From: CAZPUR01 sp964589815
GTDB lineage: Bacteria > Patescibacteriota > Microgenomatia > UBA1400
Direction: 5' to 3'
Length of the DNA: 64,000 bases
Assembly: GCA_964589815.1 (NCBI GenBank)
Contig: CAZPUR010000005.1
Location: forward strand, 1-64,000
Of this stretch, positions 1 to 7,952 are shown piece by piece (the stretch's first letter is position 1; the number at the start of each line of letters is the position of its first letter). Under the pieces are notes generated by a model. That model was not told the origin of the DNA and ran no database searches. It saw nothing but the letters and a program-made list of their open reading frames with translations. Made by a program: the position numbers and the translations under genes.

Positions 1-175
1 CTGATTTTTTCAGCTCTTGAGAAATTTGAGCCGCTGTCCAACCTTGAGGAATAACAAAAATTTGTTTTTCCTGGCTACCAGGAGCTACTGGTGCGATTAG
101 GTTTTGAAAAACTAAAAAAAGGCCAATTCCGAATAGGGTTAAAATGACAAAAACAAGCTTGAATAATTTTTTCAT
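1..175 (-). CDS. mltG: Endolytic murein transglycosylase MltG, N-terminal part (runs off the window)
   Basis: The first 58 codons of a gene that continues past the left edge. ATG at 175 is followed by a basic N-terminus and one membrane helix (about residues 5-26), then the start of the small LysM-like domain typical of YceG/MltG, seen as 'IFVIPQGWTAAQI' and a following 'SQELKK'. MltG is a membrane-anchored enzyme that cuts nascent peptidoglycan strands and so sets glycan length. The catalytic domain is outside the window, so activity cannot be judged. A TGGTAAAAT extended -10 box lies 11 nt before the ATG, implying a very short leader. Family assignment rests on the N-terminal motif only. 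Confidence 0.7.
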   Translation of the reverse strand, partial: MKKLFKLVFVILTLFGIGLFLVFQNLIAPVAPGSQEKQIFVIPQGWTAAQISQELKKS

Positions 176-225
176 CTTCTTTTGACATTTTACCACGCCA
201 AACAATATATATAAAAAAACAAGTT

Positions 226-792
226 TTACTTAAATAAACTTTTATAATATGGTAGGTGCCAAACAAGGTGGAAAAAAGCTAGCATGGTAAAAACAATCCC
301 TGTTTCTACGTGCCAGAAAAGGGTTTTAAAAGGCAAATTGATATTAATACCATAGGCAATGTTTAGGGCGAGCAAAATGCCTGAAAGCCCATTAACTAAA
401 AAACTTAAGGTCAAACCAATATTCCAAAATCTACGGTGCTGGACTATACTTATCTTGCCTAATTTGGTTAGCAAAAAACTCGCTCCATAAATTAGGAGTA
501 AAGTCATGGCCAACTTGGCAAGATAATAGTCATTTGTCTTCTTGATTACTGGCTGTTCTTTGGGTACTAAGTTCTTTTGCTCCGGCGGCTGAGATGAATC
601 TCTGTCCTCAGGGGTTGGTTGAGAATGGTCGCAAATACCATCATTATCAGTGTCTATATATCTGGCACAATCACCAGGATACTCATCATTTATTTTGCCA
701 AAAACACAATCATCCCAGGCATAAACGAACCCCGGCTTAAAAACCAAGATAAAACTTAAAACCAATATCAAAATTAGGGCTATTTTTTTCAT
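226..792 (-). CDS. Exported membrane protein with DUF4405-like heme-binding C-terminus
   Basis: 188 aa. A signal peptide (about 1-25, ending VYA) is followed by a small extracytoplasmic segment with three cysteines (C29, C42, C54) in a pattern of the type C-x-G-x-ND-x-YPG-x-C-x-Y-x-DTD-x-x-GIC, then a linker rich in Pro, Glu and Gln, then three membrane helices (about 92-110, 122-147, 157-178). The last helix has His161, His175 and His179, spaced like the heme ligands of DUF4405/flavinylation-associated cytochromes. The cysteine motif resembles one I associate with ferredoxin-linked membrane redox proteins; that link is from memory. Probable role: membrane electron transfer, partner unknown. 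No redox genes are nearby. The AAGAG before the ATG at 792 can act as a Shine-Dalgarno. Confidence 0.5.
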   Translation of the reverse strand: MKKIALILILVLSFILVFKPGFVYAWDDCVFGKINDEYPGDCARYIDTDNDGICDHSQPTPEDRDSSQPPEQKNLVPKEQPVIKKTNDYYLAKLAMTLLLIYGASFLLTKLGKISIVQHRRFWNIGLTLSFLVNGLSGILLALNIAYGININLPFKTLFWHVETGIVFTMLAFFHLVWHLPYYKSLFK

Positions 793-860
793 CTCTTCAA
801 AAAGTTAACTGTATTTATAATACTCAAAAAATGGAGGATTTATTTCAACAGCTGCTTTTT

Positions 861-1448
861 TTATCTTGAAAAAATTATGGTGGAGAATTTTGCTTCGTCC
901 AAAAGCAGTATGGGCGTTTTAGGATCTTTATCTTGCAACAACTTAATTTTTTGTTTCTTTTTATCTTCTGCATTCCAATGACAAAGAGTATTAAATGGAA
1001 TTAAACCTAAGCCCCTATGAACACTTTTATCGTCTTGGGCATCAAAAGACAAAACATAATAGCGCGAAGTAATAAATGCTCCCATAGAACTACCTAAAAA
1101 GACTTTACCCTCTAGGGCCTTTTTAAGACCGCCTAATTTAGGCAAATATGGCTCAATAAATTCTGCTTCTCCGCCGGCCACATATAAGACATCATAATCT
1201 GGAAGCTTGGCAAAAAGGTCTTTGACATCCCCAACCATATGTAAAACAACTTTTTTATTAGTTTGAGCTAAGATACTAAGTTTATCACGTTGAAAAATTT
1301 CTTCTTGCCTTTCCTTTTCTCTGGCCCAATAACACAATAGAATTTTTACTTCACTTTTATCAACTAAAGAAGTAAATTGCTGGAAAAACAAATCATTATC
1401 CTTGGAGTCAATGGAGGTCCTGCCTCCATGAAGAACATATTTAGTCAT
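861..1448 (-). CDS. Peptidase S51 (dipeptidase E/cyanophycinase-like) family protein
   Basis: 195 aa with the class I glutamine-amidotransferase-like fold of family S51. The nucleophile elbow is G119-S-S121-M-G123 (family pattern GSSAG). It is preceded by a 'YVAGGEAEFI' strand-turn typical of the family, and a candidate catalytic histidine is H157 in 'LCHWN'. Family members cleave Asp-containing dipeptides or act on cyanophycin-like substrates; the substrate here cannot be inferred. It is slightly shorter than typical PepE (about 230 aa). It has its own promoter (extended -10 directly before the ATG) and is probably monocistronic. Confidence 0.72.
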   Translation of the reverse strand: MTKYVLHGGRTSIDSKDNDLFFQQFTSLVDKSEVKILLCYWAREKERQEEIFQRDKLSILAQTNKKVVLHMVGDVKDLFAKLPDYDVLYVAGGEAEFIEPYLPKLGGLKKALEGKVFLGSSMGAFITSRYYVLSFDAQDDKSVHRGLGLIPFNTLCHWNAEDKKKQKIKLLQDKDPKTPILLLDEAKFSTIIFSR

Positions 1449-1463
1449 AAAAATATTTTAACA
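1449..1463 (-). promoter_or_regulatory. Extended -10 promoter of the S51 peptidase gene (leaderless)
   Basis: On the minus strand TG-T-TAAAAT (1463 to 1455) is followed by exactly 6 nt and then the ATG at 1448. With the usual 6-7 nt from -10 to +1, transcription would start at or next to the ATG, so the mRNA would be leaderless. No Shine-Dalgarno is present. Confidence 0.6.
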
Positions 1464-1473
1464 CAAAGGGGGG

Positions 1474-2070
1474 TTAATTATCTTGAAAAAACACTTCCAT
1501 TTGCCTACTGAAGTCTTCGAAGGTTTTATAGTGCCTAGCCTGTAAGCCAGCCTTTAAGCCAATTTTAATATAGTCTTTTCTATTGTCCCAATATTGAATT
1601 TGTTCTTTTCCTAATTTTAAGTCTTGGATAATATGATCAAAGAATTTTAGATTTGGTTTTTTAAAACCAATTTCTGCCGAAGAATAAATCTGATCAAAAA
1701 TATTGGCAAAACCCATTTGTTTTCTCATATACAAAGTCCTGTATTTTTCCTGATTAGTAGCCAAACAGCATTTAATGCCCTTTTTCCTTAAACTGTCTAT
1801 AATTTTGATAAATCTTTTGTCAATCTTGTCTTCTGATTTAAACCAGTAATCCAAAAAATCATCAACCGATTTATACCATTTCCACCTCTTTAAATATGGT
1901 CTAATTTCTTTTTTTAAATCGGCTTTACCGACTAGACAATCTTGAAACTCATTTTGGAAAAAAGGAAGAACTTTTTTGTAAGGAACATTAAACTCTTTAG
2001 AGAAAGTGACACTCCACATATCAGTTTTGATAAGCATCCCATCAGCATCAAAAAGAATAGCCTTAATCAT
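1474..2070 (-). CDS. HAD-superfamily hydrolase
   Basis: 198 aa. Motif I is DADGM with D8 and D10 (nucleophile and acid/base), motif II is the Thr of 'LATNQ', motif III the Lys of 'FKKP', and motif IV the Asp of 'YWDNRKDYIKIGLKAG'. A helical cap lies between motif I and motif II (about residues 15-90), as in subclass I phosphatases (phosphoglycolate or nucleotide phosphatase-like). The substrate cannot be assigned. It sits 25 nt upstream of the S51 gene, but both have their own -10 elements, so co-transcription is optional. Confidence 0.75.
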   Translation of the reverse strand: MIKAILFDADGMLIKTDMWSVTFSKEFNVPYKKVLPFFQNEFQDCLVGKADLKKEIRPYLKRWKWYKSVDDFLDYWFKSEDKIDKRFIKIIDSLRKKGIKCCLATNQEKYRTLYMRKQMGFANIFDQIYSSAEIGFKKPNLKFFDHIIQDLKLGKEQIQYWDNRKDYIKIGLKAGLQARHYKTFEDFSRQMEVFFQDN

Positions 2071-2085
2071 GCTTTTATTCTACCA
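2071..2085 (-). promoter_or_regulatory. Extended -10 promoter of the HAD gene (leaderless)
   Basis: TG-G-TAGAAT (2085 to 2077 on the minus strand) is followed by 6 nt (AAAAGC) and the ATG at 2070, the same spacing as upstream of the S51, dnaN and rpmH genes. No Shine-Dalgarno. Confidence 0.55.
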
Positions 2086-2141
2086 TGTCTTGTGGATATT
2101 AAATTTTCTTGAGAAAAAATACCTAGCTCCCCAGTTCCCCT

Positions 2142-2279
2142 AATATACTATTTGAGATATTTACTGGGCAAAGAGTGGCTCAAATTAGAGAACAATTGAA
2201 GGATTTGAAAAGGATTTTGAAGATGAAACCTAATTATGAGGTAATAAAAGTAAAAAATGGAGAGGTTATTAAACTATGA
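2142..2279 (+). pseudogene. Possible gene remnant or very short ORF
   Basis: An open stretch on the plus strand in the otherwise empty 238-nt gap 2071-2308. It encodes a charged, helix-then-strand peptide ending 'YEVIKVKNGEVIKL' before TGA at 2277-2279. Its amino-acid texture is protein-like (alternating Lys/Glu with Val/Ile). No ATG with a ribosome-binding site is seen; a GTG at 2175 would give 34 aa. It may be the tail of a decayed gene. I do not recognise the family. Confidence 0.25.
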
Positions 2280-2308
2280 TTGCTCGTAATGGAAAATATT
2301 AAAACGTA

Positions 2309-2803
2309 TTATTTTTTAACCTTAAATCTTGTTTGCTCATATCTCTTTCTTAAAATAGTAGCCAAATTTATAGAGCCGTCAATTATATTCTCCAAATCAT
2401 TCTTGTCCAAAACTATCACACTAATGGCATCTTGATTGAAGGCTCTCTCCAAAGTCGGATTAAACTCATCATAAACTACCCCCTCCATTGAAATAATAAT
2501 CCCAGTATTGCATCTGTGAGAATGTAGTTTATGAATAAACTTTGCTATTTCAGCATAGCCAGTCTTTTCCTTCCTGTTTTTACACTCAATCAAGATGTAG
2601 GTCCCAAACTCCGGAAATATCTGTGAAGTGTTCTGAATAATCAAATCATAATCATGCTCTGGCGATGTTTTAGATTTTTTTGCTTTAGCTCTTTTATATC
2701 TAACTATAAAACCATGCACTGAACTTAATAAATAAGCTGAAAAATCCTCTAATAAAGTTCCTTTGGGTTTCCCGGGTTTTGTTGTTTTTACAGTTGTGGC
2801 CAT
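2309..2803 (-). CDS. Mrr-like PD-(D/E)XK restriction endonuclease
   Basis: 164 aa. The core motif is D51/D53 in 'HDYDLII', then E73-C-K75 in 'YILIECKN', with strand-helix order as in Mrr_cat: an N-terminal helix, the D strand, the ExK strand, a Lys/Glu helix, and a strand 'TGIIISMEGV' matching the 'GvliTt' region of Mrr. It should be a metal-dependent DNA nuclease, possibly acting on modified DNA. No methyltransferase lies nearby. Its start overlaps the end of the upstream gene by 16 nt, so the two are almost certainly translated as a pair. It could be a defence nuclease or a toxin-like effector. Confidence 0.65.
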   Translation of the reverse strand: MATTVKTTKPGKPKGTLLEDFSAYLLSSVHGFIVRYKRAKAKKSKTSPEHDYDLIIQNTSQIFPEFGTYILIECKNRKEKTGYAEIAKFIHKLHSHRCNTGIIISMEGVVYDEFNPTLERAFNQDAISVIVLDKNDLENIIDGSINLATILRKRYEQTRFKVKK

Positions 2804-3453
2804 ATTCTTTTTGCCCTGCTCAATTTAACATTGTCAATGCTTTCTACTTCTTGGTAACTAGGAATTAAAAAACTTTCTTTTAATGAATCTACAATATCTA
2901 AAGGATTCATTTTCCCAATTTTTTTAATTTGGATTTGAACCTCATCTCTAATAACGAATAAGTTTTTCTCTGCTAAACCCAGGCGCAGTAAAGCCCTATA
3001 GGCCTGACTTTCAACTACCTGTCTTCCATCAATAATGTCTTCAATTAAAGCTGCTAAATAATAATCCCAAGCCTTATCCGGTCGATTTAATGCCTCATGA
3101 TAAAGTTGCGCAGACTGATGAAGTTGCATCCCTTTATGTATGCGCTTTTTTTTTCTAACTTGGTATTCTATTGCTTTTTCATACCATAAGTCATAAATCA
3201 ATTTTGAATACTCAAAAAATGCTTTTTCAACAAAACCCAATCTAAAATAACCCTCGGCTATATTTTGAAAAACGGCGTCTTTACTATATTCATGCCTTTC
3301 TTTTAATTTGTCTTCTGGCCAATCTTCTCTGCTAAGGTAGGTAAATACGTTATTAAATTGATGATAAACATCTCTACGAAGGTTGTTATTTTTAATCAAC
3401 CAAGAAGTATCTTTTAGAAGTTTTGTAAATTCTTCAAAATTAAAATCTGTCAT
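2788..3453 (-). CDS. Helical (TPR-like) protein partnered with the Mrr-like nuclease
   Basis: 221 aa, predicted all-helical. A central segment (about 60-160) reads as paired helices with small residues at the turns ('IAEGYFRLGFVEKAFFEYSKLI', then 'HQSAQLYHEALNRPDKAWDYYL'), as in tetratricopeptide-like repeats. No catalytic motif is visible. The gene precedes the Mrr-like nuclease with a 16-nt overlap, suggesting a sensor, adaptor or inhibitor for that enzyme. Upstream TGTAAGAT gives a possible -10 with a short leader of about 20 nt. Confidence 0.5.
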   Translation of the reverse strand: MTDFNFEEFTKLLKDTSWLIKNNNLRRDVYHQFNNVFTYLSREDWPEDKLKERHEYSKDAVFQNIAEGYFRLGFVEKAFFEYSKLIYDLWYEKAIEYQVRKKKRIHKGMQLHQSAQLYHEALNRPDKAWDYYLAALIEDIIDGRQVVESQAYRALLRLGLAEKNLFVIRDEVQIQIKKIGKMNPLDIVDSLKESFLIPSYQEVESIDNVKLSRAKRIWPQL

Positions 3454-3530
3454 ATCAAGCTTAAGTTTTGAATCTTACAGAGTAAGACCTAACTGGCTCC
3501 CTGGATTGGACTCAAAATAACTTTATAATA

Positions 3531-4388
3531 TTATCCCATTTTCTCAAATTCTTGCAAAAGTTTCTTTTGTTCTCTGATAAGTTTTTGGGGAATAGTGATG
3601 ACTAATCTAATGTATTGGTCACCATTGCCATAACCCCGAGGATGACCAATGCCTTTACCCCTAAGTCTAATCATGGTGTTGGGTTGAGTTCCTGGTCTAA
3701 CTTTTATCTTTACTTTTCCTTCCAGAGTAGGAATTTCTGTTTGGCCACCTAAAATAGCTAGAGTAAAGGGAATTTGGTGGTTAATAAAAACGTCATAACC
3801 ATCACGCTTAAAAACTTCATCGGGTTTAACATCAATGGAAACAATAAAGTCTTTGAACTTAATCCTGGTACCATCACTCACGCCTGCTGGGACTTTAATT
3901 TTATGTTCTTTGCCTCGATGAACAATGGTTCTCTCTGCCCCTTTAACTGCCTCCATAAAGTCTAAAGTCAAACCATAGCGGGGTAATTGGGGACCGCGGC
4001 GAAAAGGTGAAGACCCGCCGAAAAAGGACTCAAAAATCTCAAATGGGTCAGCAAAATCAAAGCCAGCAAAAGGCGAACCGCCACTGCTGGTATAGGTGTA
4101 AGTAAAAGGTCCGGATTTATAAGTTCGGCCAAATGGCCCTTGCGCCCCAAAACCAGCGGTTTGGTCAAAAGCCGCATGACCAAATTGATCATAGGCTTGT
4201 TTTTTCTGGGGATTAGATAAAACCTCGTAAGCTTCAGTTATTTCTTTAAATTTTTGGGTGGCATCTTTTTCTTTGTTTTTATCCGGATGGTATTTTAGGG
4301 CTAAATTGCGATAGGCCTTTTTTACTTCCGCGGCCGTCGCTTCTTTAGAAACTCCTAAAATATCATAATAATCTCTTTTTGTAGCCAT
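3531..4388 (-). CDS. dnaJ: DnaJ-type co-chaperone without zinc fingers (class B)
   Basis: 285 aa. J domain at about 5-70 with H34-P35-D36, then a Gly/Phe-rich linker (about 75-135), then two C-terminal substrate-binding domains (about 140-275). The four CxxCxGxG zinc repeats of classical DnaJ are absent, so this is a class B/CbpA-like J protein. It stimulates DnaK ATPase and hands over substrates. It follows dnaK after 83 nt, within which lies a GC-rich hairpin. Its own extended -10 sits right before the ATG, so it may be transcribed both from the dnaK operon and independently. Confidence 0.93.
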   Translation of the reverse strand: MATKRDYYDILGVSKEATAAEVKKAYRNLALKYHPDKNKEKDATQKFKEITEAYEVLSNPQKKQAYDQFGHAAFDQTAGFGAQGPFGRTYKSGPFTYTYTSSGGSPFAGFDFADPFEIFESFFGGSSPFRRGPQLPRYGLTLDFMEAVKGAERTIVHRGKEHKIKVPAGVSDGTRIKFKDFIVSIDVKPDEVFKRDGYDVFINHQIPFTLAILGGQTEIPTLEGKVKIKVRPGTQPNTMIRLRGKGIGHPRGYGNGDQYIRLVITIPQKLIREQKKLLQEFEKMG

Positions 4389-4403
4389 AAAAATATTTTA
4401 ACA
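4389..4403 (-). promoter_or_regulatory. Extended -10 promoter of dnaJ (leaderless)
   Basis: TG-T-TAAAAT (4403 to 4395) then 6 nt and the dnaJ ATG at 4388, matching the S51-gene promoter over the 16 nt upstream of the start except for one base. Confidence 0.55.
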
Positions 4404-4406
4404 TCA

Positions 4407-4427
4407 GGGCTCGCCTCTGGCGAGCCC
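4407..4427. terminator. GC-rich hairpin between dnaK and dnaJ
   Basis: Perfect 9-bp stem GGGCTCGCC/GGCGAGCCC with a 3-nt loop. No T-run follows on either strand, so it is not a standard intrinsic terminator. It may be a processing or stability element that lowers dnaJ expression relative to dnaK. Confidence 0.5.
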
Positions 4428-4471
4428 CCTAACTCAATAACTTTATGAACTCATTTCTTATTTCTCTTCTG

Positions 4472-6379
4472 CTACTCGACTACTTCTCCTTCTTCCGCCT
4501 TCCCCTTATCTCCCTTATCAGATTTATCTGATTTTTCTTTTTTATCTGCTTTTGGCTTTTCGCTTTCAGCTTTTGGCTCTTTTTCATACATCGCTGCGCC
4601 TACTTTTTGCAGTTTTTCAGACAAAGATTTAGTCGCTTCTTCAATCTTTTCTTTAGTCAAACCTTCTTCTTTAAGTAAAGCCTTAACTTTCTTAATTTCT
4701 TCTTCCACCTCTTTTTTATCTTCAGGCTTGACTTTATCACCGGCGTCTTTTAAGGTTTTCTCGGCCGTAAAAACCAAGGCATCGGCCTGATTCCGGACAT
4801 CAATCAGGTCTTTTTTCTTTTTATCTTCTTCCGCATGTTGCTCTGCCTCTTTTTTCATTTTCTCTACCTCGTCTTCGGAAAGTTCAGTTGAACCTTTAAT
4901 GGTAATGCTCTGTTCTTTACCCGTGCCTTTATCTTTGGCCGTGACATTGAGAATGCCATTGGCATCAATATCAAAAGTGACTTCTATCTGAGGCACGCCT
5001 CTTGGCGCTGGCGGAATGCCGTCCAAAATAAACCGTCCTAAAGATTTGTTGTCCACCGCCATCGGCCTTTCGCCCTGTAAAACATGGATTTCTACCTGAG
5101 GTTGATTATCAGCCGCGGTAGAAAAAACCTGAGATTTTGAGGTGGGCACAGTCGTGTTCCTCTCAATTAAAGGTGTCATTACTCCACCCAAGGTTTCTAC
5201 TCCTAAAGTTAAAGGCGTCACATCCAAAAGTAAAATGTCTTTAACATCACCAGCTAAAACCCCTGCCTGAACCGCCGCCCCAACCGCCACCACTTCATCC
5301 GGATTAACTGATTTATTGGGTTCTTTACCAAAATATTTTTTAACCTCTTCTTGGATTTTAGGCATTCTGGTCTGGCCACCAACCAGAATTACCTGGTCAA
5401 CTTTTTTAGGATCAAGTTTGGCATCCTTGAGACAAGCTTCCACCGGCTTCATCGTTTTATCAATTAAATCATCAACCAATTCCTCTAGCTTGGCCCGGGT
5501 CAATTTCATGGTTAGGTGTAAAGGATTACCGTCTTTCGCCTGGGTAATAAAAGGCTGATTGATTTCTGTTTCGGTGGAAGAAGAAAGCTCCACTTTAGCT
5601 TTTTCGGCCGCATCTTTAATCCGCTGCATTGCCTGTTTGTCTTTAGTTAAGTCAATCCCATTTTCTTTTTTAAACTCAGCCACTACCCATTCAATAATCC
5701 GATGGTCAAAGTCATCACCGCCTAAAAAAGTATCACCATTGGTCGCTTTGACCTCATAGACGCCGTCACCTAATTCTAAAATAGAAATGTCAAAGGTGCC
5801 GCCGCCCAAGTCATAAACAGCAATCGTTTCCGCTTTTTTCTTTTCCAAACCATAAGCTAAAGAAGCGGCCGTCGGTTCATTAATAATTCTTTTGACTTTT
5901 AAACCGGCAATCTCTCCTGCTTGTTTGGTGGCTTGACGCTGAGCGTCGTTAAAATAGGCAGGGACGGTAATCACCGCTTCATCTATTTTTCCGCCCAAAT
6001 AAGCTTCGGCGTCTTTTTTGGCTTTTTGCAAGATTTTGGCGGAAATCTCTTGAGGCGTGTAGTCTTTGCCGCCAACTGATACTACTACCATATCATTTTT
6101 ACCGGCTTTAATTTCATAGGCAACCATTTTTTTAGTTTTTTCCACCTGTTCATCATCTATTTTCCGACCCATTAATCTTTTGATTGAATAAACCGTGTCT
6201 TCGGGATTTAAAATCATTTGCCTTTTGGCTACTCGTCCGACTAAATTTTTGGCCGGATTGACCACTGAAGGAATGAGATTTTCTCCCTCAGCCGTAGGAA
6301 TTACTTTAGGCTTGCCCCCTTCCATCACCGCCACACAAGAGTTGGTCGTACCTAAATCAATACCAATAATTTTTGCCAT
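4472..6379 (-). CDS. dnaK: Hsp70 chaperone DnaK
   Basis: 635 aa, full length. The ATPase domain starts '[15 protein letters not shown]', followed by the phosphate-2 motif '[13 protein letters not shown]' and the substrate-binding domain from about residue 385 ('[14 protein letters not shown]' linker). The C-terminal lid ends in a Lys/Glu-rich tail (AEEGEVVE). It folds proteins in the cytoplasm with DnaJ and GrpE. ATG at 6379 is preceded by GGGAGGT inside the end of grpE; only 1 nt separates the two genes. Belongs to the CIRCE-controlled operon hrcA-grpE-dnaK-(dnaJ). Confidence 0.98.
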   Translation of the reverse strand: MAKIIGIDLGTTNSCVAVMEGGKPKVIPTAEGENLIPSVVNPAKNLVGRVAKRQMILNPEDTVYSIKRLMGRKIDDEQVEKTKKMVAYEIKAGKNDMVVVSVGGKDYTPQEISAKILQKAKKDAEAYLGGKIDEAVITVPAYFNDAQRQATKQAGEIAGLKVKRIINEPTAASLAYGLEKKKAETIAVYDLGGGTFDISILELGDGVYEVKATNGDTFLGGDDFDHRIIEWVVAEFKKENGIDLTKDKQAMQRIKDAAEKAKVELSSSTETEINQPFITQAKDGNPLHLTMKLTRAKLEELVDDLIDKTMKPVEACLKDAKLDPKKVDQVILVGGQTRMPKIQEEVKKYFGKEPNKSVNPDEVVAVGAAVQAGVLAGDVKDILLLDVTPLTLGVETLGGVMTPLIERNTTVPTSKSQVFSTAADNQPQVEIHVLQGERPMAVDNKSLGRFILDGIPPAPRGVPQIEVTFDIDANGILNVTAKDKGTGKEQSITIKGSTELSEDEVEKMKKEAEQHAEEDKKKKDLIDVRNQADALVFTAEKTLKDAGDKVKPEDKKEVEEEIKKVKALLKEEGLTKEKIEEATKSLSEKLQKVGAAMYEKEPKAESEKPKADKKEKSDKSDKGDKGKAEEGEVVE

Positions 6380-6380
6380 T

Positions 6381-6806
6381 TTATTTACCTCCCACTTTGA
6401 CCTTTGCTGGTCGCAAAATTTTTTGATTTAATTTATAACCTTTTTCCATCACCTTCATCACTTTATTTTTTTCTCCTTTAGTCATTTCCTGACAGTCCAT
6501 TTCTTCTGGATTAAATTTTTGTCCCTCGACTTTAATTTCTTCCACCCCTTCTGTCTTTAGAACCGTTCTGAGCTGATCAAGAGCTAGGGTTAAGCCTTTA
6601 TCCCTAAGATGAGTTTCTGCTCTTTCCAAATCATCTAAAACACTTAAGAGTTTATCTATTAAACCGGCGCTGGCAAATTTAACAAAAGCTGATTTTTCCT
6701 GCTCAATCCTCTTTTCAAGATTGGCATAGTCTGCCAAGGCTCTTTTCCATTTTTCCGTTAATTCTTTAACCTGATGCTTTAATGCTTTAGTGGTTGCTTT
6801 TGCCAT
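6381..6806 (-). CDS. grpE: Nucleotide exchange factor GrpE
   Basis: 141 aa, shorter than the usual 180-200 aa because the disordered acidic N-terminus is missing. A long N-terminal coiled coil ('[23 protein letters not shown]') leads into the beta-domain, recognisable by '[12 protein letters not shown]' and the final '[17 protein letters not shown]', which match the GrpE signature. It releases ADP from DnaK. It lies between hrcA (60 nt upstream, with three small hairpins in the gap) and dnaK (1 nt downstream). Confidence 0.95.
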   Translation of the reverse strand: MAKATTKALKHQVKELTEKWKRALADYANLEKRIEQEKSAFVKFASAGLIDKLLSVLDDLERAETHLRDKGLTLALDQLRTVLKTEGVEEIKVEGQKFNPEEMDCQEMTKGEKNKVMKVMEKGYKLNQKILRPAKVKVGGK

Positions 6807-6812
6807 AAATTA

Positions 6813-6867
6813 TCGCCTTAAGCGAGGTTATCGCGTTGAACGCGATTTTGACCGCGTTTGACGCGGT
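6813..6867. repeat. Three consecutive small hairpins between hrcA and grpE
   Basis: Three inverted repeats in a row, each with a 5-nt loop: TCGC-N5-GCGA (6813-6825), ATCGCG-N5-CGCGAT (6830-6846) and ACCGCG-N5-CGCGGT (6851-6867). They fill the whole 60-nt intergenic space and the last one reaches the hrcA stop codon. They may be RNA processing or stability elements that set different levels of HrcA and of GrpE/DnaK. No T-run, so not a terminator. Confidence 0.55.
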
Positions 6868-7598
6868 TAAAAAGAGCTTAAAACATTTTCTATTAAATGA
6901 CTAAAATATTTCAGGGTGGGCACGACTAAAGGATAATCCAACCGGCAAGGTCCAATCACTCCTAAGGAACCTTTAACTTTGCCCTTAATATCAAAATTAG
7001 TAAAAACCAGGCTGCAGGGCTTAAGATTATCCATCCCAAAATCCTCGCCAATCAGGGTATGAATAATTTCCTCATCTGTGGCTTGGCTAAAAAACTGCTT
7101 TAATTGATCAAAATTTTCAATGACGGATAAAACTTCTTTAGTAGCATCAATGTCAAAGAATTCGGGCATATCCAAAATATTAGCATAACCAGAATGATAG
7201 ACCTGTCCTTGGTCAATTAAGATTAAGGCTAAAGAGTCTGTTCTTTCGGCTAAAGCCCGGGTTAATTCTTGAAAAAACTGATCAAGCTGGTGACGATAAT
7301 CCCAAACCTTTTCTTTAACCGCCACCTCTTCAGCCACGCCTATTTGACGTTCTTGCATCAGTTGATGAATATAAAGTTTTAGGGCGGTATTACTAGGAAC
7401 TCTGCCGGAAGAAGTATGGGGTTGTCTTAAAAAACCAGCCTTAGTTAACTTAACCAATTCATTTCTAATGGTGGCTGGTGAAACCGCCAAATCATATTTT
7501 TTCTCTAAAGTTTCTGAACCGACCGGTTCGGCGGTTTTAATATGCTCCTCAATTAAGGCTTTTAAGATTTGCGTTTGTCTATCAGATAATTCTTCCAT
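6867..7598 (-). CDS. hrcA: Heat-inducible transcription repressor HrcA
   Basis: The start is set at ATG 7598 (protein 'MEELSDRQTQILKALIEEH'), because the 23 codons upstream in frame look non-coding and an AAAGG lies before this ATG. The 243 aa begin with a winged helix ('VSPATIRNELVKLTKAGFLRQPHTSSGRVP', the family signature), followed by a GAF-like ligand domain. The typical length is about 340 aa, so part of the middle (dimerisation) region is reduced. HrcA binds CIRCE and represses chaperone genes; GroEL activity tunes it. First gene of hrcA-grpE-dnaK, with a CIRCE in its own promoter (autoregulation). Confidence 0.93.
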   Translation of the reverse strand: MEELSDRQTQILKALIEEHIKTAEPVGSETLEKKYDLAVSPATIRNELVKLTKAGFLRQPHTSSGRVPSNTALKLYIHQLMQERQIGVAEEVAVKEKVWDYRHQLDQFFQELTRALAERTDSLALILIDQGQVYHSGYANILDMPEFFDIDATKEVLSVIENFDQLKQFFSQATDEEIIHTLIGEDFGMDNLKPCSLVFTNFDIKGKVKGSLGVIGPCRLDYPLVVPTLKYFSHLIENVLSSF

Positions 7599-7742
7599 AA
7601 TTTTGCCTTTCAGGCAGAAAAATTCCAAATCACAAATTTCAAATAAATTCAAAATTCTAATGACCAAAATTCAAAAATGTTTAGAATTTAGAATTTTGAT
7701 ATTTAATATTGTTTGTAATTTTGTGCTTGTGATTTATTACTT

Positions 7743-7767
7743 CCAGCTTAGCAATTTGCTAAGCTGG
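7743..7767. promoter_or_regulatory. 12-bp-arm palindrome in the hrcA leader
   Basis: Perfect inverted repeat (arms 7743-7754 and 7756-7767, one central base) just inside the predicted 5' end of the hrcA mRNA. Its core reads TTAGCA/TGCTAA, the outer part of a CIRCE half-site. It may be a second HrcA contact or a 5' hairpin that protects the mRNA. Confidence 0.55.
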
Positions 7768-7769
7768 TA

Positions 7770-7796
7770 TTAGCACTATTTAACCACGACTGCTAA
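7770..7796. promoter_or_regulatory. CIRCE operator (HrcA-binding site) of the hrcA operon
   Basis: TTAGCACTA-N9-GACTGCTAA. The consensus is TTAGCACTC-N9-GAGTGCTAA, so each half matches 8 of 9 positions and the 9-nt spacer is exact. It overlaps the -10 region of the hrcA promoter, the usual place for repression. Confidence 0.9.
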
Positions 7797-7806
7797 AAGA
7801 TGTCAA
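7778..7806 (-). promoter_or_regulatory. Promoter of the hrcA-grpE-dnaK operon
   Basis: -35 TTGACA (7806 to 7801), 17-nt spacer, -10 TTAAAT (7783 to 7778) on the minus strand. Overlaps the CIRCE. The predicted leader to hrcA is about 170 nt, much longer than for most genes here. Confidence 0.75.
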
Positions 7807-7807
7807 G

Positions 7808-7872
7808 CCCTGAACCATGCGACGCCTGTCATCAGGCTTCACGCCTGACTGACAGGCAGCTTAGGTTCAGGG
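7808..7872. repeat. 65-bp palindromic repeat, copy 1
   Basis: Begins CCCTGAACC and ends GGTTCAGGG, with inner pairs CCTGTCA/TGACAGG and TCAGGC/GCCTGA, so it can fold into one long imperfect hairpin. The reverse complement of 10806-10870 is identical except for one base in the loop. It lies directly behind the -35 box of the hrcA promoter. No coding content. It resembles REP/MITE-type extragenic repeats. Confidence 0.9.
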
Positions 7873-7917
7873 TCAAGCCCCAAAACCACCTTCCTCTTTA
7901 TCTACTATAGGATACTC

Positions 7918-7945
7918 TTGACAAACCCCATCTTTGTGCTATAAT
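7918..7945 (+). promoter_or_regulatory. Sigma70-type promoter of the M23 peptidase gene
   Basis: TTGACA (7918-7923), 16-nt spacer, TATAAT (7940-7945): both hexamers match consensus. The predicted start is near 7952, where a terminator-like hairpin begins. Confidence 0.85.
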
Positions 7946-7952
7946 CCTTGTG

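Noticed and set aside
75..266. 63-codon minus-strand frame at the left edge
   Set aside because: It overlaps the mltG start and the end of the next gene in another frame; the mltG frame (1-175) carries the family motif.
4407..4427. dnaK operon terminator
   Set aside because: A very stable hairpin but with no T-run on either strand; kept only as a possible processing element.
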